Positions 53,719 through 63,322 of a stretch of 64,000 nucleotides of DNA are shown here, piece by piece. The stretch lies in the NCBI GenBank assembly GCA_002778785.1, contig PEZS01000009.1, positions 38,105 to 102,104 of the forward strand. Direction: 5' to 3'. This DNA comes from Bdellovibrionales bacterium CG10_big_fil_rev_8_21_14_0_10_45_34. GTDB taxonomy: Bacteria > Bdellovibrionota > Bdellovibrionia > Bdellovibrionales > 1-14-0-10-45-34. How positions within the stretch are numbered: the first letter of the stretch is position 1; every line of letters begins with the position of its first letter. The position numbers were made by a program, and so were the translations under genes. The notes under the pieces are model-generated. The model ran no database searches. It saw only the letters and a list, made by a program, of their open reading frames with translations, and was not told the origin of the DNA.

Positions 53719-53845
53719 GTTCACGCGATATCGTTTCCCCAAAATCTAAGAGCCAGCTCCAAAGTCCAGGTGAAACAGCTTTTGTAAATCTCCAAGGCTC
53801 TTCGTAATACTTTCGTTGGGCCTTTCCTAGAAGCTCTCATTACGT

Positions 53846-54943
53846 TCAGTACAGAGTTTCTATTGTTTCTGAAATACCCTGCAAAAAGACCAAGTCATCA
53901 CTTGGCAATGCGTTTCTAGCGACATTTAACTTCTCTAAATGCGGGTGAACTTTAAAAAGTGATCTATCAAACGCCTGCAAATGGTTATTAGAAAGATTGA
54001 GAGCCTTTAGCCGAGGGTTATTTTGCAAAGTTTCACTCTGAAAAGCTCTAAGATGGTTTTGGCTTATATAAAACCCTAAAAGTTCGGTTAGTGGAGCGAA
54101 GGTCTTTGGATTCAAGCGCTGAAAGGCATTGTTACTGAGATTCAGTTTATATAATTTGGAGTTAAACCTAAATTGATTCTCTGAAAGATGCGAAAGTCCA
54201 ATTTCGCCTAAATAGAGCTCACCGAGAGAAACCAATTCGTAAAAAACTTCTTGCGCCAAAAAAAGACCTCTATTCCCTGTCAAATTAAGTATTTTCAGCC
54301 GCTTTAAGTCCTTAAAAGCTAACCTTTCAATAAATACCATGTCATTGTACTCGAGATAGAGGGTTTCCAATCCCGTAAGGCCTCGTAAGTCTTCCTTACC
54401 CAAAACCTTTAAACCAAGAGATCCAAGATTGAGCACTTTGATAGTTTCAAGGTCTTCAAAAGTAATAGCATCTTCTGCTTTACCTAGAGCGCGCACAATG
54501 ACATTAATAATTTTTTCGTTGCGGCCCTCTAACGGGCTCCGGATCGCATCTTTTTGTTCTCGAAGCCGGCTCTCACGCATTGAGTTCTCTTGGGCAACTC
54601 GGCTTCTTTTTGCTCTGTCTTGGTCTTGGTCGATCTGCTTTAACTCTTGCGCAACAAGAAGCACCAGCTCATCTTCGGTAATCCCTTCACTTTCTGCTTT
54701 CAATACAAGATGGCGCCAGCTTCTGTTGAGCACTAGCATTTGCCAGCGACGTGATGCTAGATGAACATTTTCATCTAGTCGACACCAGCTACTAATCGCA
54801 TTTTGTAAAAATAAGCTCGGGGGGACGCTAGGCACGAAAAGGTCACACTGGTTTTCAGTACCGAAAGATCTCATCGGCAAGCCCGCTAGCGACACAGAGA
54901 ACACCAAAAGTATCGGCCTCAAAATTAACCCTAAGCGAATCAA
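53846..54943 (-). CDS. Exported leucine-rich-repeat protein
   Basis: Signal peptide (LGLILRPILLVFSVSLAGLPMRSFG). A helical, charged region (about 60-150) precedes a typical LRR entry (KIINVIVRALGKAEDAITFEDLETIKVLNL). About eight repeats of 23-24 residues follow, such as LETLYLEYNDMVFIERLAF and LYKLNLSNNAFQRLNPKTFA. LRR proteins mediate protein binding; partner unknown. Last gene downstream of the AAA+/TG-VWA pair on the same strand. Confidence 0.88.
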   Translation of the reverse strand: MIRLGLILRPILLVFSVSLAGLPMRSFGTENQCDLFVPSVPPSLFLQNAISSWCRLDENVHLASRRWQMLVLNRSWRHLVLKAESEGITEDELVLLVAQELKQIDQDQDRAKRSRVAQENSMRESRLREQKDAIRSPLEGRNEKIINVIVRALGKAEDAITFEDLETIKVLNLGSLGLKVLGKEDLRGLTGLETLYLEYNDMVFIERLAFKDLKRLKILNLTGNRGLFLAQEVFYELVSLGELYLGEIGLSHLSENQFRFNSKLYKLNLSNNAFQRLNPKTFAPLTELLGFYISQNHLRAFQSETLQNNPRLKALNLSNNHLQAFDRSLFKVHPHLEKLNVARNALPSDDLVFLQGISETIETLY

Positions 54944-54959
54944 CTCAACAACCTCGTTT

Positions 54960-55376
54960 TTACAAATGTAAACTCAATTTTGGAAACTGCTTCCAAACTC
55001 TCTGCCTAAAAGCCTCAATATCTTTGTATTCAAAAGGACTGCCATACAGAAAGAGGGTCTTTAGTCTACTTAGCAACTCAGACGGCATCGGTGGTAGGTG
55101 TACCATTCTGTTGTAGCTCAAATTAACAAATTCTAATCCCAGTGAATTTCGCAAGAGGCTTCCATCGAAATCAATATGTAGATTGTGATCCAGCCACAGC
55201 GTCTCCAAGCTAATCAATTCTAAAAATGCAGAGGGGTCAATTTCTTCTATATACATATTAGGCCTAACCCTTTTACTCCACTTTTCCGAAGGGCCGGTAG
55301 ATCTGCCCGATTGAGCCACATCATGGCCGAGGCTCACGCGAATGACAGACTTGGCTGAGCTGTTCAATAAAATCAT
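54960..55376 (-). CDS. Truncated leucine-rich-repeat protein
   Basis: From about residue 40 the frame carries two to three LRRs (YIEEIDPSAFLELISLETLWL, LEFVNLSYNRMVHLPPMP) and a C-terminal cap-like end (SPFEYKDIEAFRQRVWKQFP). No signal peptide and an atypical N-terminus: the first 56 bases lie inside the TG-VWA gene in another frame. ATG 55256 may be the true start. It reads as the 3' remainder of a duplicated LRR gene, 16 bases before the intact one. Confidence 0.5.
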   Translation of the reverse strand: MILLNSSAKSVIRVSLGHDVAQSGRSTGPSEKWSKRVRPNMYIEEIDPSAFLELISLETLWLDHNLHIDFDGSLLRNSLGLEFVNLSYNRMVHLPPMPSELLSRLKTLFLYGSPFEYKDIEAFRQRVWKQFPKLSLHL

Positions 55377-58300
55377 GCTCTAAAAAGGTCAGGTTATTCA
55401 GGGGCGTCCCACTCCAATTCTCGTAGTTGCTCAAGACGTCGTTAAAAAAAGCCAATTTTACTTCAACAGAAAGGTTTGCAGCGTGAACGGCGCTAATTAG
55501 CCTTTCGATAATTCTAACAAATCGAGGGTTTTGGACCTCTTTGTTCTTGGTGCTAACAATGGCAAGAAGGGCTCTAACTTTTTCGGTGAATCGTTGAGAC
55601 TCATACCAATTTGTATTTGGCAAAGTAAGTGCGGAAAGTCCAGATACGGTTTGAGAATCTAGCCCCTTATTGGCTGGGATTGCAAAGGCCTCATTGTCGA
55701 TCTGCGGATTAGAAGCCTCGTGAATAAACTTTTCAATTGCTGTCATATCTATGTGAGTGACCATCGAGCGTGAGTTCTCTGTGTTTGTCATTTGCATAAT
55801 TTCTTCAAGAGAACGATTTTTTTCGTCGCCAAAATGAACCAGATTAAAGAAGGCTTTCATCTCTGGCGGCAACGCCTTGAGATCTTTCGTAACTTTCTCT
55901 CTGTCAAAACTAGCCCCGCCATCAGTGATGAGGGTCATATTGATTCGCGTGAGCTTAAATCTTTGCTGGATATTATTTCCACCAGGATTGTTTTTGTAAT
56001 ACTTCAAAGCGAATCGAAAAAACTCATCAAAACAAGGCTGAAATTCGGTGCCCTCTCCAGCAGCGGTAGAGGTGTTTAAGTACTTTAGCGCTTCGACCAT
56101 AGCCTGCTCTTGCGTCTCAACAAGAACTGGCTCATAGGTCGTATCGCCAAAAGGAATCAGCACAACCACATTTAGGGGTTTGCCAAAATGATCTTTTTTT
56201 GAGAGCTCTTTATCAACAATTGCCGAAATTGCACTAGCCTGAATCCTTGCCTTCGCGCCGGCCATCGAGCCGCTAATGTCAAAAAACACAACTTGTAAAG
56301 ACCGCTCAAGCGTATCTTTATGGCCTGGAGCCTCGTGCATCTGCCTGTACCAGCGCATGTATTGTTCATCTCTTACTAGGCGGCTTAAAAGCGAAGTCGC
56401 CGCATCGGGATGCGGATCAAAATTGGGTATCCATCTGTCAAAACGGGCGATGTCATTCACGCCAGCTAGTACAAGATCTTCAGATCCGCGTTTTCTCACT
56501 TCGCTTCTAAGAAGCGATTTGAAAAACCTGACACGAAACTCCCTTTCAGTCGCCAGAAAAAAGTTAAAGTGCTTTGCAATCAAGCTAGCTTGAAGCACGC
56601 CAGCAAGATCACCTTTTATGAGTGCATCAAACATACTGTTTTGATCTTGTGATCCTAAAGTCTTTGCCTCCGGATATTTTGCTGTTAGCCACTTTCGAAT
56701 GACATCCCCTGGCAGTTGCTTCATGACTCTTTGAATCAGCTCATGTCGATGCGAACTAGGATGAGCCTGCTTTTGAAAGTCGCCAATGATCAGATCAAGC
56801 TGCGACAAAAAGTTTTTTTCTTCTGTGGTAAGAGACCTTAGCTCCGCAAGTAACTGGTAGTAAGCTCGTATGGATTTTAAAGCGCGATAAGAAACCTCTG
56901 GGTCTTTGTAAATCGAGTTCTTCGCCAAAGTGAGCATATCTTGAACAGAACCATCAGCAATGCCGTAAACTAGTTCAAAGTATTTCAGAAGTTGAGCTTT
57001 TGCTCTTGCGATATAGGGAGAGAGTATTTTGATGTGGACGGGGTCTGTGAATTTTTCCGAAATCCTGTCGAACATTGCAAGCAGCTCGCCTCGCTTGACT
57101 TTCTTTTGGTGATTTTCCAAAAGCTCTAGGACGATTTGCCGAACCAACGCCCCCTCGGCAGAGTCATAGTCTTTAGACACCTCAGAAAGTTCTTTAGGGT
57201 CTTCAAAGCGAATCGCATGGCTGCTGTTATTGCTTCTCGCTTGTCCTTCTTTATTTTCCTTCTCATTACTTGCACCTATCGAATCCTCAGCAATACCTCT
57301 TGAAACCTCCGTACCTGTTGATTCCTTATCGGCAACTGTCGAATCTTGATCGATACCAGTGGAGCTACTTTCTGAGTCTCCCAAAGCTTGAGACTGGTGA
57401 TTTTCGGCGGGGTTCTGCTCAGCGGCGATGGCATCTTCAGATTTCGCGTTCGTAGACTTCTCGTCTTTATCTTTTTTGAATTCTGTCTGACTCGGTTTTT
57501 GATCCGCCGAAACCGAGTTGCCCTTAATTCTTTTATCCGACCTCGGGCTACCGCCTTCTTGCTGACTCGATCCGCTCTCTGAGCCCTTGGCCTCAGCAGA
57601 TGAATCTTCATTTGATGAAGCCTTCTCTTGGCCCTGTTGGTTTTCGCTACCTTTGCTTTGGCCGTCATCTGACTCTTCACCAGAGTCTTGCTCTTCGCTA
57701 GAAGTGTTTTCGGAGTCTTCCGATCTTCTATCTAGCGGATCTTCTGCTTCATCAAGTTTTTCTTTTTTATCTTGGCCTTGTGGATTGTTTTTGTTGGGAG
57801 TGAAATCAAAAGGCTCCCATTTGCCATCTAAAAACACCTCGACCCACGCATGACCAGGGTCATTTATGTCGACAACATTGAAGTTTTCACCATCAATCGA
57901 CTTACTGCCCGCAACGGGATAGCCGCCGACTAATCTCGTCGGCAGCTTGAGAAAGTCTCTTATCAAAGTCGCGCCAATCAAGGCGCCTCCATCGCAGTTG
58001 AACATTTTTACTATGGCAAAAGCGAGAGCTTTGGGAACGCCTTGCGCTAGGAGGGCCTTTAGCTCTTCGTTTCGTTTTTTATAGGCGGTCTTACGTCTGC
58101 CTGATGTCGTGTTGTAAAGATAAGGTCCATCAAACTGAAACCACTCACTTAGATAACGCACTCGCTGTTTAGGATCTTTGCCCCCAAATCTTTTGGCTCT
58201 TTCTATTCCAGATAGCACATGCTGGGGCCACGCTTCTTGGGGTATCCCACTGGGGCCGGTCAAAAATCTAAGCGCCTCGGCCGATAAGCTCTGGGACCCA

Positions 58301-59340
58301 TAGGGTTCAACAAAGAGAAAGACCTTCTCTGAGAGTTTGCGACCGGCCTTAGCTCTTACGACATACTCTTCAGGTACAACTTCAATGACCTCATAATCAT
58401 CGTATTCAGCTGCGACAGGCTCCCAGTCATAAGACTTGGGAATTGCCAGCTGAGAACTTGCACCACCTTCGTTGAGTAAGAACGTCTTCTTGAAGGCATT
58501 CGTATCGCCAACCAGTTTGCTCTTTGCTCGGCGCGGCCTTCTTACCGCATAGTTCTTTTGCAAGTCGTCGGTTAAGACTTCAAACGAGGCCGTCTTCAAA
58601 ACTTTCATTGGTACTGGCGCCGTCGTGCCAATCGCGTAATTGGGCTCACTACTGCCGCCAGTTTCGCCGCCCACATCTTTATTTCGAACTTCATAATGAT
58701 CTGGGCTCTGCTCAGGGAGTCTGGCCTTTTGCGGCGGAGCTTCTTGCCCTGATGAATCCTGTCCTTCATCGACTGACTCTTCATCTTCACCGTCTACTTC
58801 AAATTTTTCTTCCTCTAAACTCTTAACAGGTTTACGGGGTGTCAAACTTTCAAGCGATTGAATCGCCTGTAGCGCCATTATCGCACCAAAGATAGCTTGG
58901 GGTGATGGGCTTTTGCTATTTAAGACCTTCACTAGCTCCTGCCGAAACTCTTTGATGTGTTGGGCCAGCTCACCTCTACTCATCCTTTCTTGATGATTGA
59001 GAACCTTTGCCAGAATAAGCTTGCTCGATCTAAGAGGCGCAAAGCTCGCTTCTAGCAGTTTTTGCACCTCGCCCATTTTGTTCATATCATTCATCGCTAT
59101 TTCAAACGGATGAGGAACGTTTTTTATTTCTGGACGAGATTCTAAACTTTCAACCCAATCTTGAATTCGCATTTGCAAAGTTTTAGTTACATGATGGTTT
59201 TGTGTTGGCTCTTTTGGAGTTTGCAAAAGACTTTCACATTGGTTGGGTGCTTTTTTCTTGGCATCCGATAGTAAATCTGTTGGCCAATGTAAGGCGACCA
59301 ACGAAAAGCCTAAAATAATAAAATTGAATGAGCGAATCAC
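55321..59340 (-). CDS. Exported transglutaminase-like plus VWA protein
   Basis: Signal peptide (RSFNFIILGFSLVALHWPTDLL). A helical N-terminal part is followed by a transglutaminase-like core with Cys in NCDGGALIGATLIRDFL (about 450), His in DPGHAWVEVFLDGKW (about 495) and Asp in PFDFTP (about 508): a complete Cys-His-Asp triad. A Ser/Glu/Asp/Gln-rich disordered linker spans about 520-705. A helical region leads to a C-terminal VWA domain with the MIDAS motif DISGS (about 1017), LITDGG and FFNLVHFGDE. It lies nine bases after the AAA+ gene. MoxR, transglutaminase and VWA proteins are usually separate; here two are fused. Confidence 0.9.
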   Translation of the reverse strand: MIRSFNFIILGFSLVALHWPTDLLSDAKKKAPNQCESLLQTPKEPTQNHHVTKTLQMRIQDWVESLESRPEIKNVPHPFEIAMNDMNKMGEVQKLLEASFAPLRSSKLILAKVLNHQERMSRGELAQHIKEFRQELVKVLNSKSPSPQAIFGAIMALQAIQSLESLTPRKPVKSLEEEKFEVDGEDEESVDEGQDSSGQEAPPQKARLPEQSPDHYEVRNKDVGGETGGSSEPNYAIGTTAPVPMKVLKTASFEVLTDDLQKNYAVRRPRRAKSKLVGDTNAFKKTFLLNEGGASSQLAIPKSYDWEPVAAEYDDYEVIEVVPEEYVVRAKAGRKLSEKVFLFVEPYGSQSLSAEALRFLTGPSGIPQEAWPQHVLSGIERAKRFGGKDPKQRVRYLSEWFQFDGPYLYNTTSGRRKTAYKKRNEELKALLAQGVPKALAFAIVKMFNCDGGALIGATLIRDFLKLPTRLVGGYPVAGSKSIDGENFNVVDINDPGHAWVEVFLDGKWEPFDFTPNKNNPQGQDKKEKLDEAEDPLDRRSEDSENTSSEEQDSGEESDDGQSKGSENQQGQEKASSNEDSSAEAKGSESGSSQQEGGSPRSDKRIKGNSVSADQKPSQTEFKKDKDEKSTNAKSEDAIAAEQNPAENHQSQALGDSESSSTGIDQDSTVADKESTGTEVSRGIAEDSIGASNEKENKEGQARSNNSSHAIRFEDPKELSEVSKDYDSAEGALVRQIVLELLENHQKKVKRGELLAMFDRISEKFTDPVHIKILSPYIARAKAQLLKYFELVYGIADGSVQDMLTLAKNSIYKDPEVSYRALKSIRAYYQLLAELRSLTTEEKNFLSQLDLIIGDFQKQAHPSSHRHELIQRVMKQLPGDVIRKWLTAKYPEAKTLGSQDQNSMFDALIKGDLAGVLQASLIAKHFNFFLATEREFRVRFFKSLLRSEVRKRGSEDLVLAGVNDIARFDRWIPNFDPHPDAATSLLSRLVRDEQYMRWYRQMHEAPGHKDTLERSLQVVFFDISGSMAGAKARIQASAISAIVDKELSKKDHFGKPLNVVVLIPFGDTTYEPVLVETQEQAMVEALKYLNTSTAAGEGTEFQPCFDEFFRFALKYYKNNPGGNNIQQRFKLTRINMTLITDGGASFDREKVTKDLKALPPEMKAFFNLVHFGDEKNRSLEEIMQMTNTENSRSMVTHIDMTAIEKFIHEASNPQIDNEAFAIPANKGLDSQTVSGLSALTLPNTNWYESQRFTEKVRALLAIVSTKNKEVQNPRFVRIIERLISAVHAANLSVEVKLAFFNDVLSNYENWSGTPLNNLTFLEHDFIEQLSQVCHSREPRP

Positions 59341-59349
59341 ATAAGCTTC

Positions 59350-62300
59350 CTAATCAATATTGGCGTTCGGGTAATGTCTCTTGACGTCTTCTTTGTTAAC
59401 ACCCGCTGCAAGAAGCCAGTTTACTCTTTCTTGCTCAGAGGTGAATAAGCTTGGGAAGATATTGGGATTTTCAAGTATCAATTGCAGGCGATTCTTTATA
59501 AATCTTTGCAAAACAGATGTTGCCACCTGCGCAATGATGTCAGCTTCTTTCTTAAGGTATTCGAGGGTTCTAATATCAAAAAGCGGCATGCGATCAAGCA
59601 GCTCTGAGTGATCTGACGCTTCTACTGAAACTTCTGGGAATCCATCACTCTTGACCGAGTATTTCAGCTGATAGAATGGGTTTGCTGTCATAAAAAGGTT
59701 TAAAAAAGCAACAATGTCGCTCATTTTAAACACAATGCCGCTGTCGACAATTTCTTCTAGCGAATCGCCATCAAAAATGCGCTTGGCAAAAACAGCTGCT
59801 GAAAGCTCTCCGCCCTGAGAAAGAATAGATAGCGCAGATCTATTGCTCTCTCCTCGGCTAGCCACAAAGTAATCTGGAGCAGCTTCGGGGTTATCCATGT
59901 GAGTGGCCCGTAGTACCTCCGACTCATCTACAAAAATTTTGTTGAGGCGAAATTGAATCTGAACGAGCATTTCATCAATACCAGGATCATCTTCTGAAAA
60001 AGAAAAAAAGCTGGTTTCATTATCAATTTTCGTCGTCAGCATTTCTTTAATGGGCACAAAGAAGAGTGGCATATTCAATTTTGCCGAACGCCCTAAATAT
60101 GCTTTCAAATAAATGTCTCTCAAGTCACTTAGTTTTAATTTGTTAAAAGCATACGCTTTTCTTTGAATGCGGTCCCATATCGGCCAAGCTGTCGAAAATT
60201 CGCCAAGGCCAATCAAAAAGTTGCTGGGAGTTGCATTGGTGGCAATCAAAAACGCCCTGACATTGCTTTTGACAAGTTCATCACCAGAAAGCACTTCTCG
60301 CTCGTTCAACAGCGAAAGCAAGGCCGTTCGCACGCCGGGGGGCGCTTTTTCAAACTCATCCAAAAGAACAAAAAAGACATCCTTCGCGGCCAAGGTACCG
60401 TCAAATTTGTATTTGTAGCCTTCGCCTCGTCTCATCGCCCCTAAATCTGGGCGCCCCACAACCTCGCCCTCTGTTGACATAGGGTGAAACTGTTTGATGT
60501 AGGCATGACCCTTTTCACTCAAGCCCGCTTTTACCAAAAGGCTAACCAATTCTTCGTTAATGGTAGCGATTTGAGCTTCTGACAAGGTGTCTAGGGCAGC
60601 ACTAATAATTAAACGTGATTTTAGTGTTTTGGCCGACCCCGGCCCACCATAAAGTGCAATGTTTTTGCCGCTCGTCACTGCCACGGTAGTCAAAATCGCT
60701 TGAAGCTCTAGTTCACTATCTAGAAACTGAGATTTAAGTTCGTTGTAAAATAATCTTAACGACTCTAAAGCCATAAGTTTGAGTTCTCGAGAACTGCCGT
60801 TTTCAAAGGCAGCTGCCATTTTGGCTCGTAGCTCATTGGCCAGATCAGAGTTTTGTTTTTCGGTTTCTAATAAAAGAGCTTCGAGCTTCTTTAGATCAAA
60901 ATTGTACGTCTTTGGATCTGACAATTTTTCGATCTCACTGTTAACGGCCGACAGAAATTCTTGCTGAAACTCTTCTAAGTCTTTTAATTGTTCTCTTTCG
61001 CCTTGGCGGAGGGCCGCTTTGTCTAAAAACTCTTTTGTTCGGCCGCTACCAACAAACCGAGGTTGAGACCGTCTTTCTGAAAGCGCCTTTTTTTGCCTTA
61101 TCAGAAAGTTTTCATACTTACGCTTAAGAATTTCGTTGAGGTTAACAAAATACTTGGCCTTAGCAGTGGATCTCCTTGCTAAAACCATTGGATGATCAGA
61201 CGCTTCCAGCTCTAAGCGCACCTCTTCGTTAGGATAAAGAACGGATCCTTTATCTGGATCAAAAATCACCTTTCGACTTTGTCCTTTTCGATTCTTGTAA
61301 GAGAAAGTCAAATTGTGCGGATCAAAAACACCAAGCGAAACTCGGTTTTTGATGTAAGGGTTTTCGGAAGCGCGCTTATTAGAATCACTACCAGATACCT
61401 CATCGTCATCTTCAAAAAGCGATAATTTATTAGAGTTAATATCCGCCGCTGCGCGAGGTTTCTTTGCAGAAGAATCATTGACCAAATGGGTGTGCAAAAT
61501 AAACGCAACCGGCAAGGCGTGTTCGTTAACAAAACTTTCTACTCCACCCTGAAGGAGAGGCACTGCCAACAGGGGCAAATCCGCCGGATGCATTGTTAAA
61601 CGCAATTTTGAGTAAGGTACTCCATCTAATAGCTGTCTTACCAAAAAAGCGGACTTCCATAGAGGCACTACTTTCGTGTGTGTGCGCGTCGAGCCCGAAA
61701 ATGGCGGATAGTACTTTGGCGGACTGTTTGTACCTTGCGCTTCTTCAATCGCTTTGTTCAATTTAGCCGTGTAAACACGGTCCATGTGAAGGCCAATCTC
61801 TAAGGCTGAACCTAGGAGCATATCATCAGGTATTTGTACTTTTTCTAAAAGAGGGCGAATCGCTGCCAAGTCAATAAGGTGAAGTTGCTTGTCGCCAGAA
61901 GAATTAACAGTTTCGATCAGAAGGTAAAGATCTCGCGCTGATGGGGTAACATTCACGACATGGATTTTAACTGCAAAACGGTCTACCATAGCCATGCGGC
62001 CGCCCACTTCGCTAGGGGGTGCTTGCGCGATAAATTCACCTTGTGTCATATTGGTGGTTGCTGCTACGGCTTGAAGCATGGTTTGCACAACCCGATTGCC
62101 GATTAGGGCCTGCCGCTCGTTAAGAATAGATAGCAATGTCATTTGTATCGAAACCGGCATTTTGTCGATTTCATCTATAAGGCCAAAAAGATTATGAGGA
62201 GCTATCAAAGCTCTCGAGTAGTCAATCTCGTAGTCCCCTTCTTCGATAAGTTTAAAAGGGTCCGGCCCACCGACAAAGTCCCTCTCACTCATTGCTTGAT

Positions 62301-63060
62301 TACACTGTTTCACAAAAACTTGAATGTCTCTTAGCCAAGCTGCCTTTTCTTCGTCTGTGGCACGCTCTCTAATTGCGGCAAGTTGTGATTCCATCAGTTT
62401 TCTGATGGCGAATGTTTTGGCACCGCCACCGGGGCCATCTAGCATAATATTCTCTTTTGCTAAAATGGCGCTGGCTGCATAAAGAAGCATGTTTTCCATT
62501 TCATAAAGAGAGCTATTGAGCGCTGTAAGACCCTTTCTTGTTTTTTCCCAGCTTTCCGCAAAGTCGTGTTCGCGTTGCGCTTCCGTCGAGACAGGATTAG
62601 AGCGTTTTAAACCTAAAATAGGTTGCCCCTGGGCAGCAGAGCGCAGGTTAGAGGCATTGCCGTACCAACTGCCGCCACGAATGACACGGTTGGAACCCTC
62701 TGTATACCCTGGGTCTTTACCGCCATGATGAGGTGAACTAACGGTTTCCCCCCGAACGTTTCCACTAAGTGCCTGAGCTTTATTGCCGATGCCTTTATCG
62801 TCGTTTCCTTTATTATCTTCGTTGCCTTCATCAGTCGAAGTTTGCTGGGGAAGTTTTGAAACTGATGATCGGCCCGATACGGCCGACTCATTTAAAAGAT
62901 TCGTACAGATTTCTTCGGAAGCAGGCGAGTCCGCTGGCTTCGCCTTATCTGTTGCCGCGGTAGAGGTCGACGAGGAAAGTGATAAAGAGAGCAACGCCCC
63001 AACAGCGACTACAAAAATTTTCAGCGACGAAAAAGACCGCCAGTATCTGTAATTCAACAA
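59350..63060 (-). CDS. Double MoxR-type AAA+ ATPase with signal-like N-terminus
   Basis: Two MoxR-type AAA+ modules. First: Walker A GPGGGAKT (209-216), Walker B GLIDEIDKMP, LLSILNERQALIG, sensor AATTNMTQGEF. Second: GGPGSAKT (about 803), VLLDEFEKAPPGVRTALLSLLNERE, sensor IATNATPSNF. Between them are helical regions. The N-terminus has a Sec-like segment (KIFVVAVGALLSLSLSS) ending in a TSTAAT site. Residues about 98-145 copy a fragment of the neighbouring FGE-like domain (LSGNV, TEGSNRVIRGGSW). Both ATPase sites look intact. Partner of the TG-VWA protein by position. Cellular location is a puzzle. Confidence 0.9.
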   Translation of the reverse strand: MLNYRYWRSFSSLKIFVVAVGALLSLSLSSSTSTAATDKAKPADSPASEEICTNLLNESAVSGRSSVSKLPQQTSTDEGNEDNKGNDDKGIGNKAQALSGNVRGETVSSPHHGGKDPGYTEGSNRVIRGGSWYGNASNLRSAAQGQPILGLKRSNPVSTEAQREHDFAESWEKTRKGLTALNSSLYEMENMLLYAASAILAKENIMLDGPGGGAKTFAIRKLMESQLAAIRERATDEEKAAWLRDIQVFVKQCNQAMSERDFVGGPDPFKLIEEGDYEIDYSRALIAPHNLFGLIDEIDKMPVSIQMTLLSILNERQALIGNRVVQTMLQAVAATTNMTQGEFIAQAPPSEVGGRMAMVDRFAVKIHVVNVTPSARDLYLLIETVNSSGDKQLHLIDLAAIRPLLEKVQIPDDMLLGSALEIGLHMDRVYTAKLNKAIEEAQGTNSPPKYYPPFSGSTRTHTKVVPLWKSAFLVRQLLDGVPYSKLRLTMHPADLPLLAVPLLQGGVESFVNEHALPVAFILHTHLVNDSSAKKPRAAADINSNKLSLFEDDDEVSGSDSNKRASENPYIKNRVSLGVFDPHNLTFSYKNRKGQSRKVIFDPDKGSVLYPNEEVRLELEASDHPMVLARRSTAKAKYFVNLNEILKRKYENFLIRQKKALSERRSQPRFVGSGRTKEFLDKAALRQGEREQLKDLEEFQQEFLSAVNSEIEKLSDPKTYNFDLKKLEALLLETEKQNSDLANELRAKMAAAFENGSSRELKLMALESLRLFYNELKSQFLDSELELQAILTTVAVTSGKNIALYGGPGSAKTLKSRLIISAALDTLSEAQIATINEELVSLLVKAGLSEKGHAYIKQFHPMSTEGEVVGRPDLGAMRRGEGYKYKFDGTLAAKDVFFVLLDEFEKAPPGVRTALLSLLNEREVLSGDELVKSNVRAFLIATNATPSNFLIGLGEFSTAWPIWDRIQRKAYAFNKLKLSDLRDIYLKAYLGRSAKLNMPLFFVPIKEMLTTKIDNETSFFSFSEDDPGIDEMLVQIQFRLNKIFVDESEVLRATHMDNPEAAPDYFVASRGESNRSALSILSQGGELSAAVFAKRIFDGDSLEEIVDSGIVFKMSDIVAFLNLFMTANPFYQLKYSVKSDGFPEVSVEASDHSELLDRMPLFDIRTLEYLKKEADIIAQVATSVLQRFIKNRLQLILENPNIFPSLFTSEQERVNWLLAAGVNKEDVKRHYPNANID

Positions 63061-63322
63061 CGAAGGCCTCCCTGTTCGGCGCTTTGAGTATCAAAGTCAG
63101 CCGAACTATTTGTGCTGAAAAATTGCTGACTTAGGCTCACTTAGATTGACAAGTGCGGTGTTTAACACGCCATGTTGCTAGCTTCAATTCATCGATCTTA
63201 AGGGTGTAGAACTTTCGTAGCTGTATTCTGTTTTTAGCAACTAAACGCATTGACGTCGGAAAACCCTTTTTGAAATTAGGACCTGATAATGTTCAAGGGA
63301 AAAAGAGTAAAAGGGACAAGGG

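Noticed and set aside
53431..53742. 103-codon minus-strand frame opposite the transposase remnant
   Set aside because: The plus-strand frame matches IS91-type transposase ends, so the minus frame is a shadow.
57276..57680. 134-codon minus-strand frame inside the TG-VWA gene
   Set aside because: It is another frame of the acidic linker; its Arg/Lys-rich composition is the expected shadow of Ser/Glu codons.
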